The translations under genes were made by a program, and so were the position numbers. From positions 434,001 through 498,000 of the forward strand of contig NZ_CP018092.1 in the NCBI RefSeq assembly GCF_002754935.1: a stretch of DNA of 64,000 nt, in the 5' to 3' direction. This document shows, in pieces, positions 28,742 to 37,571 of this stretch. Within the stretch, counting starts at the first letter, position 1, and every line of letters begins with the position of its first letter. The notes beneath the pieces were generated by a model. That model was given only the letters and a program-made list of their open reading frames with translations. It was not told the DNA's origin and made no database searches. The stretch comes from Thermostichus lividus PCC 6715 (GTDB lineage Bacteria; Cyanobacteriota; Cyanobacteriia; Thermosynechococcales; Thermosynechococcaceae).

Positions 28742-29729
28742 GGGGAATTACCACATCGTCAAGGGAGGATTGGTGGGGTGCTGGCGTACTAATGAGGTCA
28801 TGAATGTTTTGCTGCATCGTAATGCAGATTGCATCTAATGGTAAATCATTTAAGTCGCGGCCAAAGGGGTTTTCAATTTCAATGCCAATTTCCTCAACGC
28901 CAAAGAGGGTAAAGGCAATCAGACCCACCATTGGCCCTGTTAACCACCCAAGATCATCCACCAGTTGGAAGGGTAACAGCAGACAGTACAGCAGTAATAA
29001 CTGCTTGAGGTGAATGGCGTAGGCCAAGGGGATCGGTGTTTTCAGGATGCGCTCACAACTGCCTAGGGCATCTACAAGCAGCACGAGTAACTCATCCATA
29101 TAGGTGAGTTGATACAGAGACAACTGACCACAGCAGTGTTGTTGATGCAGATACGATTCTATCCATAGGGCAATGCGCAGCGGCACATTTTGTACCGATT
29201 GCAGTTCCTGATATTCGTGAGGAGCAAGGAATGGCTGAAGCTCTACAAAGGTTTGGTGGCGCAGGTGCTGCTTGGTGGCGATCGCAAAGGCGCCCACTAA
29301 GTTCACGGCTTTGATTTTGCCTTGGCGATCGGCGGCTGTTTGCTCATCAATGGCCGTCCACATCAAGCGGGTTAAGTTGCGGGAGGCGTTGATGATGTTC
29401 CCCCACTGTCGCCGTCCTTCCCAAAACCGCTCGTAGGCGGTGTTGGTACGAAACACAAGGAGTAACCCGAGCACAATAGAGGGGATTAAGCTGCCCAGAA
29501 CTGGCCAATGCAGATTGACAATGTAAATGTCTGCCGCTGAAATCAACACCCCAAAGGCAACACAAAAAAGGACTTCTGGCAGAATAGCAGGAATGACGGA
29601 GCCGCGCAGCCGCAGCGCCAAGCGCAACCAATTTGGATCTAACAATAGCCGCTTAACGGCACTAGGACTGAATTGGCGCAGTTGGTGGTTGGGAGGCAAG
29701 TTCAAGCGTAAAAATGAGGTTCGAGGCAT
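28716..29729 (-). CDS. Bestrophin-family anion channel
   Basis: The 337-residue protein belongs to the bestrophin/UPF0187 family of pentameric chloride or bicarbonate channels. It has the early segment RLRGSVIPAILPEVL, the RTNTAYERFWEGRRQWG motif and the C-terminal FGVEEIGIEIENPFGRDLNDLPLD signature. Cyanobacterial and plastid relatives affect thylakoid ion balance and bicarbonate supply. The natural start is the ATG at 29729 (MPRTSF). The 442-bp mobile element begins two bases upstream, so the ribosome-binding site (AAGGAGGGGAG) is contributed by the element's end. A longer frame starts within the element at 29783. The ATPase gene follows with an overlap. Confidence 0.88.
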   Translation of the reverse strand: MPRTSFLRLNLPPNHQLRQFSPSAVKRLLLDPNWLRLALRLRGSVIPAILPEVLFCVAFGVLISAADIYIVNLHWPVLGSLIPSIVLGLLLVFRTNTAYERFWEGRRQWGNIINASRNLTRLMWTAIDEQTAADRQGKIKAVNLVGAFAIATKQHLRHQTFVELQPFLAPHEYQELQSVQNVPLRIALWIESYLHQQHCCGQLSLYQLTYMDELLVLLVDALGSCERILKTPIPLAYAIHLKQLLLLYCLLLPFQLVDDLGWLTGPMVGLIAFTLFGVEEIGIEIENPFGRDLNDLPLDAICITMQQNIHDLISTPAPHQSSLDDVVIPHDHDHYSS

Positions 29730-29731
29730 AC

Positions 29732-30173
29732 TTGACTTCTCCCCTCCTTGAAAGAGAGGGGATTCCCAAAGGATGCTACGCAACGGGCTGAAGCCGCGTT
29801 GCTTCGCTTTTCCCTTGAGCTGTCACCCACAACTTAATGCGGGTGGGGGCAGTCAAAGACCCCCTACTCACCTCAAGCATCTCTGCTATTGGGACTACGT
29901 TTATGTTTCGGTTCGTGGTTTCGCACTTTTCAACACTAGCCAGTTCGATACGCTCAACATCCTGCCATTGCTTGCAGTGGTTTAGGCTTGCCGCCAAAGC
30001 GGTAGTGACTTACTTGCCGGGATCTCTCCGTACTAGGATGTTTCTTCGCGTAGTTGATACGCCTACTTTCCACGTCTCTAGTTTAACACATAGAGAGGGC
30101 TAAAGCCCCCTGAGTTGGCTGTATCCCCTCGCTAAAGCGGAGGGGTTTTAGCCCGCCCACATCACTCCTATAA
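29732..30173 (-). mobile_element. 442-bp non-autonomous IS200/IS605-like element, copy A
   Basis: The element begins TTGACTTCTCCCC with a hairpin CCCCTC/GAGAGGGG followed by GATTCCC, the same layout as the TTGACA right ends elsewhere. The far end has a second hairpin, CCCCTCGC/GCGGAGGGG, and ends ATCACTCCTATAA. An inverted copy of the same length, with only a handful of substitutions, lies at 54846-55287. No transposase is encoded; short frames inside it are not genes. The right-end half resembles a TnpB guide-RNA scaffold. Its right end points into the bestrophin gene. Confidence 0.85.
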
Positions 30174-30179
30174 TCCTAG

Positions 30180-30317
30180 AACGGAGTTGCGTTCCCAAAC
30201 AATTACCTCTTTGGCTGCCACGAAAACTGGGATACGGTTACCGATACTTGGCATGCAACCCTCGAGGATGCGAAAGCACAAGCTGCGTTTGTAATTATCT
30301 ATCGTTGTGGCGGATGA
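30180..30317 (+). pseudogene. Possible gene remnant next to the 442-bp element
   Basis: The frame after a TAG at 30177 reads FPNNYLFGCHENWDTVTDTW and then HATLEDAKAQAAFVIIYRCGG before TGA at 30315. The composition is protein-like and ends sensibly, but no start codon with a ribosome site exists, and the 442-bp element ends just upstream. It may be the 3' end of a small gene cut off by that insertion. I do not recognise the family. Confidence 0.35.
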
Positions 30318-30364
30318 GTGCGGACGTTCGACCGTATGCCAGAATGGGTGGGAGATTACTTAAG

Positions 30365-30402
30365 TTGACATCCCCATCGTCGCTACGGCGGGGAATTCCG
30401 CG
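30365..30402 (-). repeat. Solo IS200/IS605 right-end hairpin
   Basis: TTGACATCCCCATCGTCGCT followed by ACGGCGGGGAATTCC reproduces the plan of the right end at 3731: TTGACATCC, a CCCC/GGGG stem and then GAATTCC. No tnp gene adjoins. It lies about 70 bases upstream of the aldehyde dehydrogenase start codon. Confidence 0.65.
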
Positions 30403-30472
30403 CGTCTTGTTAAGAAAAACCCTGTTAGCCGACAGCGGTTATTATTTATTTACAGGAGAATCGGCCTCATTT

Positions 30473-32105
30473 ATGACTGTTGCAGTACCGGCAATTAAGG
30501 AACTCGAACGACTCCACCAGCAGGCGCGCCGCTGGCAAGAACTTTCTCCTCGAGAGCGCATCCCCTATTTGCAGCGCATGAAACACCTTGCTCGCCACCA
30601 TGCCCAAAGGTGGGTAGAACTGGCCTGCCAGATCAAGGGGATTGACCGCGACTGGGTCGGCGAGGAGTGGACGACTGGACCGCTGGGGTTGATTCTCAAG
30701 CTAGACCACTATATCTATGCGCTGCGCCATAACGGTGTGCCGCCGGTGCCCCGCTGGCAAACCACCCCAACCGGACAGCGGGTGGCTCACATTCTGCCCC
30801 GCAATTGGCAAGAACGACTGCTGTGGTTTGGGGTCAGCGCTCAGGTGTGGTTACAGCCAGATCAGCCGGCTACCCAAGGCTCTGCCTACCGCAATCCGCC
30901 ACCGCCGGGCGTTGCCGTGGTTTTAGGGGCAGGGAATATTACATCCCTGTGCTTGGCCGATGCCCTCTACCAACTCTTGGCAGCCAATCGGGTTGCGCTG
31001 CTAAAAATGAATCCGCTGCTGGATCCCTTAACAGACTGTTTTCGGCAAGTTTGTGCCCCACTCATTGAAGCGGGCTTTTTAGAGATTGTTACCGGGGATG
31101 GCACAGTAGGTGAGCAGCTTTGTCACCATCCCCTGACGCAGCATATTCACATCACCGGTTCCCACCATACCTATAACCGTCTGGTTTGGGGGGGGCAATC
31201 CCAGATTCTCAGCAGCCACGCCTAACCACACCTGTGACTGCAGAGCTGGGAAATGTGACTCCCCTAATGATTGTTCCCGGGGACTGGTCAGCCGCAGAGC
31301 TGGACTACCAAGCGCGGCAGGTGGCGAGTGCTCTGGTTCATAATGCTAGCTTTAACTGCATCGCCGCCCAAATTGTTGTCACTTCTCGGGAATGGCCACA
31401 GCGGCTAGCCTTTTTGAGTGCCCTGAAGCAGCACTTGCAGGCTATCCCGCCACGCCCGGCCTACTATCCGGGGGCGATCGCCCGCTACGAGTCCTTTTTA
31501 GCGGAGTATCCCCAAGCTACAGTGCTCTCCCCCAAGCAGCCAGGCACGATTCCTTGGACCTTGATTGAAGGGCTAGACCCCACGGCTAACCCACGCATTT
31601 TTCAAGAAGAAGTCTTCTGCGGGCTACTGGCAGAGGTACAACTGCCGAGTAGGAATGCCCGCGACTTCTTAGCGATGGCGGTGCCCTTTGTCAATGAGCA
31701 GCTTTGGGGGACGCTGGGGTGCACTGTGATTATTGATCCGCGCACGGAGGCGCAGGAAGCAGATGCCTTTAACCAAGCGATTGCTCAACTGCGCTATGGT
31801 TCTATTGCGATCAATGCGTGGGTCTCCCTTGGGAATGGTTTGGGGTGTACCCCTTGGGGTGCGTTTCCCGGCCATACGCCTGCCGACATTGGTTCTGGGT
31901 GGGGGTGGTTCACAACAGCTTTTTGTTTGATTACCCTGAAAAAGCTGTCATCCGCGCTCCTTTTCGGTTACCTGTAACCCCACCGTGGTTCTATGGTCAC
32001 CGTAGGCTACCCGAACTGGCACAGGCAGTCATGGATATTTATACCAGTGGTAATCCCCTGAGCTGGTTCATGGTATGTTATTTCGCTTTAGGAAGCGTAC
32101 ATTAA
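30473..32105 (+). CDS. Aldehyde dehydrogenase family protein, frame broken twice at G runs
   Basis: The conserved start is MTVAVPAIKELERLHQQARR at 30473. The first frame stops at 31225 beyond a run of eight Gs (31188-31195). The protein continues in the next frame as AIPDSQQPRLTTPVTAELGNVTP, then NASFNCIAAQ, which holds the probable catalytic Cys. Near a five-G run at 31901-31905 the frame changes again to VVHNSFLFDYPEKAVIRAPF and ends at 32105. One added base at each site restores a 544-residue protein. The nucleotide-binding GAGNIT, Glu in ELGN and Cys in FNC fit the ALDH superfamily; the substrate is unknown. Some such enzymes have poorly conserved active sites. Confidence 0.78.
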
Positions 32106-32154
32106 GCCCCTGAGCGATCGCCCTGTCAGTCTATGGGCGTTGCACAATATCAGT

Positions 32155-33306
32155 ATGATGCTTGGTCGGCCAGTGTATCTCAAGCGTTTAAGCCTGCGCC
32201 ATTTTCGTAACTACCCTGAGCAAACGGTCTCCTTTACCGCGGCTAAAACGATTTTGCTGGGGGACAATGCCCAAGGGAAGTCCAACCTGCTGGAAGCGGT
32301 GGAATGGCTGGCCACCTTGCAGTCCCACCGTACCCCCCGCGATCGCGATTTGATTCAGCATGGCCACACCACTGCCCAGATGACGGCAGAGGTGGAACGG
32401 CAGGGGATTCCCCTTGAGTTAACGGGGGTGCTACGGCAGGGGGGAGGACGCAGCCTGCGGGTCAATGGCTGTACGGTGCGGCGCACCCTTGATTTTTTAG
32501 GCCAGTTGAATGTGGTGGAGTTTTCCTGTTTAGACCTCGACCTTGTGCGGGGAACCCCAGCGCTGCGGCGCTCATGGCTGGATCGCATTCTTGTGCAACT
32601 TGAACCGGTCTATAGTCAACTGCTCCAGAGCTATCAAAAAACTCTGCGGCAGCGCAATGCTCTGCTTAAGCAGGGCACAGGAATAGATGAAGGGTTATGG
32701 CAGGCTTGGAACCAGCAGCTTGCCGTCACAGGAACGCGGATGATGCGCCGTCGCCAGCGACTCATTGAGCGCTTAGCTCCCTTGGCTAGCCACTGGCATC
32801 AGGTCTTAAGTGGCGATCGCGAGGTGCTCACCCTTAGCTACCACAGCCATGTGCCCATTGCTGACCCCAGTCCCGAAGCAATGTTGGTCAGGTTTATGGA
32901 GCGTTTGGCAGAGCGCCGCTCGTTGGAACTCATCCACAAAACCACGCTGGTGGGCCCCCACCGTGATGATGTGGGGTTTGACCTCAACCATCAGCCAGCT
33001 CGTCAGTACGCCTCCCAAGGACAGCAGCGAACCCTAGTATTGGCGCTGAAACTGGCGGAGTTAGCTCTTGTGGAAGCTGTGGTTGGGGAGTCCCCCCTGT
33101 TGCTGCTGGATGATGTACTGGCAGAGTTAGACCTCTATCGTCAGCAGATTTTGCTAGAGGTGATGGGCGATCGCTACCAGACCCTGATCACCACAACCCA
33201 CTTGACCCCCTTTGCCACTCCTTGGCGCTCCGATGCCCAGGTGCTTAAGGTGGCGGGGGGGCAGATTGCAGCCGTTGCTGGCACTGCTGTTGAAACCAGT
33301 AGCTAA
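32155..33306 (+). CDS. recF: DNA replication/repair protein RecF
   Basis: RecF is an SMC-like ATPase that loads RecA at gaps with RecO and RecR. Walker A is GDNAQGKSN, preceded by LSLRHFRNYPEQ; the signature is QYASQGQQRTLVLALKLAEL and Walker B is LLLLDDVLAELD. The frame could start with TTG at 32140, but the ATG at 32155 or 32158 is better, giving about 383 residues. The 3' end overlaps the convergent small gene by about 60 bases. Confidence 0.95.
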   Translation: MMLGRPVYLKRLSLRHFRNYPEQTVSFTAAKTILLGDNAQGKSNLLEAVEWLATLQSHRTPRDRDLIQHGHTTAQMTAEVERQGIPLELTGVLRQGGGRSLRVNGCTVRRTLDFLGQLNVVEFSCLDLDLVRGTPALRRSWLDRILVQLEPVYSQLLQSYQKTLRQRNALLKQGTGIDEGLWQAWNQQLAVTGTRMMRRRQRLIERLAPLASHWHQVLSGDREVLTLSYHSHVPIADPSPEAMLVRFMERLAERRSLELIHKTTLVGPHRDDVGFDLNHQPARQYASQGQQRTLVLALKLAELALVEAVVGESPLLLLDDVLAELDLYRQQILLEVMGDRYQTLITTTHLTPFATPWRSDAQVLKVAGGQIAAVAGTAVETSS

Positions 33307-33634
33307 TTTGCGCGATCTCTAGCTCGGCGACGGTGACATTGGCGCTGGCGGCAATGATTCGCAGTTGCTTCAGGGCACTGATGAGAATCTGACCATACCA
33401 CGTCATAAAACCCGCTTGTCGTTCTTCTTCTGCTTGCAGACGGGGATCTTTGGCAATGCAGTCATAGATCTGTGCCTCGGTGAGGTCGTCTAGGGGGCGA
33501 TCGCCCACCGCTGCCTTGAGATAACGTAGGGTATAAACCGCAACCCGGATGGCAAAGCGATCCGCTGCGGGGAGCAGGAGTTGATCAATCCCTTGGCACT
33601 CGCTCACACTGAGGAGACTATCCGGGTCTATCAT
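33245..33634 (-). CDS. Conserved small hypothetical protein
   Basis: The 129-residue protein starts MIDPDSLLSVSECQGIDQLL. It is helical and soluble, with no signal peptide and no recognised domain. The ATG at 33634 overlaps the stop codon of the preceding CysQ-like gene (ATGA), so translation is coupled. A longer frame upstream (to 33697) lies inside that gene and is not used. The C-terminal run of prolines falls in a seven-G stretch of the plus strand, so the exact end may be affected by a base-count error. Confidence 0.7.
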   Translation of the reverse strand: MIDPDSLLSVSECQGIDQLLLPAADRFAIRVAVYTLRYLKAAVGDRPLDDLTEAQIYDCIAKDPRLQAEEERQAGFMTWYGQILISALKQLRIIAASANVTVAELEIAQISYWFQQQCQQRLQSAPPPP

Positions 33635-34475
33635 GGGTTGGCGGCTAAAAAGGCTTGCAGGCGATCGCCCACGGTGGGGCGCAGGCTGGGATGGCACACC
33701 ACCAACGGCTGCCAGTGCTGCACATCGGCTCGATTATAGCGGGGAACTTCGCCATTGGCATAGGTAAAGGCACCGCCCGCCTCCTGCATAATTAAATCCG
33801 GGGCAGCCAAGTCCCAATCTTTGGGGGCACTGCGACCGGTAAGGTTCACATAAAGATCGGCTTGTCCTTGACAAATAGTCGCGGTTTTGCAGCCCATGCT
33901 GCCCATGGGAATTTGCTGAACCCGGCCAAGGGTGCTTAAAAAGGCTCGTAGGCGATCGCCCCCATGGGAGCGGCTTATCACCACCCGCAACGGTTCCTGT
34001 GAAGCAGGGGGAGCAACCGTCAAGCGAGTACAGCCATGGCGGGTTTCCCGATAGGTGCCCGCGCCAGTAATCGCCGTAAAAAGAACCTCCTGCTCCGGCC
34101 ACACCACCGCCGCCACACAGGGGCGCTGCTGATGCACCAGGGCAACATGGATCGCATACTCCCCCGTCTGCTGCAGAAAGTCGTAGGTGCCATCGAGGGG
34201 GTCAATGATCCACTGGTAGGGCTGGGGCAGCGGCTGCCCGGGCTGGTAGGTCTCCTCCGTGAGGTAGCCAAACATCGTCTCTGGAAAATCGCGCTGGAGA
34301 GCGTGGCGCAAAAAAGCATCGATGGTTTGATCGGCAATCGTGACCGGATCGCCCCCTTATCGGCAACCGCCAAATCCTGCACATGGCGGTAAAACTGACG
34401 CAACTGCTCTAGGGCTTGCCAGAGCACGGGGCGCAGTGTGGCTAAAACACGATGAAAATCAAGAGACTCAGACAC
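33631..34475 (-). CDS. Inositol-phosphatase-family protein, CysQ-like, frame broken at a C run
   Basis: This is an FIG-superfamily phosphatase, probably a 3'(2'),5'-bisphosphate nucleotidase that removes adenosine bisphosphate from sulfate assimilation. Metal-binding motifs are present: GYLTEE, WIIDPLDGTYDF and KDWDLAAPDLIMQEAGG. The start is a GTG at 34475 directly after the stop of the ABC gene. The first frame is lost at a five-base run at 34352-34356. One extra base there turns DKGAIRSRL into DKGGDPVTIADQTIDAFLRH, joining both halves into 281 residues. A sequencing error is the simplest reading. Confidence 0.85.
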
Positions 34476-36202
34476 TCAAGCCGCCTCAACGGATAGACCA
34501 CGGGGAATGGCCGCAATTAGGGTGCGGGTATAGGGGTGCTGTGGCTGGGCATAGATCGCTTCTGCCTCGCCCATTTCCACAATTTCGCCATTGTACATAA
34601 CCATGAGGCGATCGCTCATAAACTTGACCACATTCAGATCGTGGGAAATAAACAGATAGGTCAGCCCCAATTCCTGCTGCAGCTCCTTGAGTAGGTTGAG
34701 CACCTGCGCTTGCACCGACACATCCAGCGCCGACACCGACTCATCACAGACAATAAACTCAGGGTTCAGAGCAAGGGCACGGGCAATACAAATGCGCTGC
34801 CGCTGCCCACCGGAAAATTCGTGGGGATAGCGCCGCTGTGCTGCTGGGTCAATGCCTACCCGTGCCAGTAAGGTAGCGACCCGTTCTTGGCGCTGTTGTT
34901 TCGAGGGTGGCCGTCTGTGAATCACCATCGGTTCAGCCACCAGTGCCCCAATGGTCATGCGTGGGTCGAGGGAGCTATAGGGGTCTTGAAAAATGAGTTG
35001 CATCCGCTGCCGTAGCGGGCGCAGTTGTCGAGGCCGCAGGTGCGTAATGTTGCGATCGCCAAACCAAATCTGCCCTTGGCTGGCGGGTACCAGACGCAGC
35101 AGGGCGCGCCCTAAGGTGGTTTTGCCACAGCCGGATTCCCCAACTAAGCCGAGGGTTTCTCCCCGGTGAATCGTAAACGACACATCCCGCAGCGCCTTGA
35201 CGTATTGTTGCTTACCCTGCCCAGGATACTGCACCCAAAGATGCTCCACCCGCACCAAGGGAGGCTGAGCCGCCAATTGAGCTAAACGCGCCTGCTGCGC
35301 CGCGGCGGAGACAAGGGCTAAGGGGGGTGGAGTCTGGCTCATAAAATCAGCCACCGTTGGCAAAATAGCTAGGCGTTGCTCCAAGCGAGGGCGACAGGCC
35401 AGCAGGCCTCTGGTGTAGGGATGCTGAGGTGCCCGGAATACCTCGGCAACAGCACCCGCTTCCACAATTTGGCCACGGTACATCACCACCACCTGATCCG
35501 CCAAATCCGCGACAAGGTTCAAATCATGGGTTACAAAAATCAGCGAGAGATGGTACTGCTGCCGTAACTCCCGCAACAGTTGCAAAATTGCTGCCTGTAC
35601 CGTCACATCCAACGCCGTGGTGGGTTCATCGGCAATGAGCAGGGCTGGTTCTGCGGCGATCGCCATGGCAATCATCACCCGCTGGATCTGCCCCCTGAGA
35701 GTTGATGGGGATACCGTTGTAAAAAGCGGTGCCGTTGGTCTAGCGGGTCTTCCGGCTTAAGCAACTGGACTTGTTCAAGGAGGGCGATCGCCCGTTGCTG
35801 TACCTGCTGGCGGGGGAGTCGCTGCTGCGGATCAATGGCCTCTGCCAATTGAAAGCCAATAGTGTAAACCGGATTGAGGGAACTCATGGGTTCCTGGAAC
35901 ACCATACTGATCCGGCACCCCCGGATCTGTTGCATTTGTCGTTCTGAGCACGCCAAAAGATCGATCGCCGCTCCCTCTGGCTCCGGCTGAAACCAAGCAC
36001 ACCCCTGCGTCACCCGACCGGGGGGCAACAGTAACCGCAGCAGAGCCATACAGGTTACCGACTTTCCCGATCCCGACTCCCCGACAATGCCAAGGGTTTG
36101 CCCACGCTCTAGGGAAAACGACACCCCATCCACTGCCCGCACCGATTGCCCGACCTGTGGAAAATCAACGGTTAACTTGTCAACCTGTAAAAGTGGTGCA
36201 GA
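34476..36202 (-). CDS. Peptide/nickel-type ABC transporter, two fused ATPase domains, frame broken at a C run
   Basis: This is a double ATP-binding subunit of a dipeptide, oligopeptide or nickel importer (DppD-DppF or GsiA type). The first domain has GESGSGKS and [13 protein letters not shown]; the second has [27 protein letters not shown] and LSGGQ-type [15 protein letters not shown]. The frame breaks inside the first domain's signature at a five-base run (35691-35695). An added base turns LSGGRSSG-stop into [20 protein letters not shown] and gives one protein of about 575 residues. Domain linkers HPYTRGL and HPYTRTL are typical of this class. No permease genes adjoin it. Confidence 0.88.
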
Positions 36203-36284
36203 CATTACGCAGACAAGATTCAAGATTAAGGAGTACAGCCAATTCCAGATAATCCTAGAATAGATGGGGTTTCCACATACGTCT

Positions 36285-37571
36285 ATGGAACTTGCCTTTT
36301 TGGGGGTAGGGTTCCTGCTGGGGATAGGAGTCTGGCTCTGGCAGCGAACTCATCTACAGCGGCAGCTAGAAGCGATCCTTGCGCAATACAATGTCCATCC
36401 CCTCAGGTCGTCCCTTCCTCAGCGGGTGCAAACGGCGCTGGCCCAGCAGGCGATCGCCCAGCAACATTGCCTCAGTCAAATAGAGCGGTATCAAGCCATC
36501 CTTGATGCGGCTCCCGTCGCCTATCTCGAAGTGGATGCTGCCAACCGTATTGTTTTCTGTAATCAACAGGCGCGTTCCCTCTTTCGACTCAGCACCCCCC
36601 ACGGACGGCTGTTGCTAGAGCTAGTGCGCTCCTACGAGCTGGACTGCTTGATTGAAGAGGTACGGGAGCAAAATGCCATCACCGAGAAAGAATGGCTGTA
36701 CGGATTTTTAACCCCAACAGGGCAAACCCGACGCAAACCCCTGCGGGGGCGGGGAATTCCCATTGCGGAGGCACATGTTGGGATTTTTCTGGAGGATCGC
36801 GAGGAGGTGACCCGCCTGCGGGATGAGCGCGATCGCTGGGCAACGGATGTCGCCCATGAACTCAAAACCCCCCTCACCTCCCTGCGCTTGGTGGCCGAAA
36901 CCCTGCAACAGCGAGTTCCAGAGCCACTGCGAGATTGGGTCGATCGCCTCCTCGACGAAATTATTCGCCTCAGTTTACTAGTGCAGGAGTTGCTCGATCT
37001 CAACCGTCTTGCCCATACCCCCCTCAGTGAGATTGAGCGCCACTCCCTTGATCTGGTGCAAGTGATACACACTGCTTGGCAATCCCTTGCGCCCCTTGCC
37101 CAACATAAACAGATTGACCACACCTACACCGGCCCCGCCCAGCTCCCCTACTATGGCAACGAGGCACAACTGTTGCGGCTATTGGTCAACCTTTACGATA
37201 ACAGCATCAAGTACTGTGGCCGTGGCGACCATGTGATGACGCGGCTGCTCCAAGCTAGCAGCGAAAGTCACTACCTATGCTTGGAAATTATTGATACTGG
37301 CAATGGGTTTCCCAGCAAGGATTTACCCTACATCTTCGATCGCTTCTACCGCGGCCAGTCACGGCGACATCGCCTAGTTCAACCGGCCACCGGCGATGTG
37401 ACAACCATTGCCCCCATTGGCAGTGGCAGTGGCTTGGGGCTGGCGATCGCCCGCCAAATTGTCGAGTGCCATGGCGGCTACATACAAGCAGCCAATCATC
37501 CTGAGTACGGTGGGGCGTGGCTACGCATTTATTTACCCATCACTAGTGAGGCTGGCACTGCCGCCCTCTAG
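36285..37571 (+). CDS. PAS-containing sensor histidine kinase, SphS/PhoR-like
   Basis: The protein has an N-terminal hydrophobic helix (about residues 1-20), a PAS domain starting YQAILDAAPVAYLEVD, a HisKA domain with the phospho-acceptor His in VAHELKTPLTSLR, and a HATPase domain with NLYDNSIKYC (N box), DTGNGF (G1), FDRFYRG (F box) and GSGLGLAIA (G2). The short membrane anchor plus PAS plus kinase layout fits the cyanobacterial phosphate sensor SphS, but the partner regulator is not beside it. The ATG at 36285 is preferred over 36264. The end overlaps the convergent GGDEF gene by 39 bases. Confidence 0.85.
   Translation: MELAFLGVGFLLGIGVWLWQRTHLQRQLEAILAQYNVHPLRSSLPQRVQTALAQQAIAQQHCLSQIERYQAILDAAPVAYLEVDAANRIVFCNQQARSLFRLSTPHGRLLLELVRSYELDCLIEEVREQNAITEKEWLYGFLTPTGQTRRKPLRGRGIPIAEAHVGIFLEDREEVTRLRDERDRWATDVAHELKTPLTSLRLVAETLQQRVPEPLRDWVDRLLDEIIRLSLLVQELLDLNRLAHTPLSEIERHSLDLVQVIHTAWQSLAPLAQHKQIDHTYTGPAQLPYYGNEAQLLRLLVNLYDNSIKYCGRGDHVMTRLLQASSESHYLCLEIIDTGNGFPSKDLPYIFDRFYRGQSRRHRLVQPATGDVTTIAPIGSGSGLGLAIARQIVECHGGYIQAANHPEYGGAWLRIYLPITSEAGTAAL

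Noticed and set aside
29773-30103. Conserved 88- and 73-residue frames found in both 442-bp elements
   Set aside because: Their conservation between copies follows from the near-identity of the DNA. The frames overlap antisense and resemble no protein; coding function is not supported.
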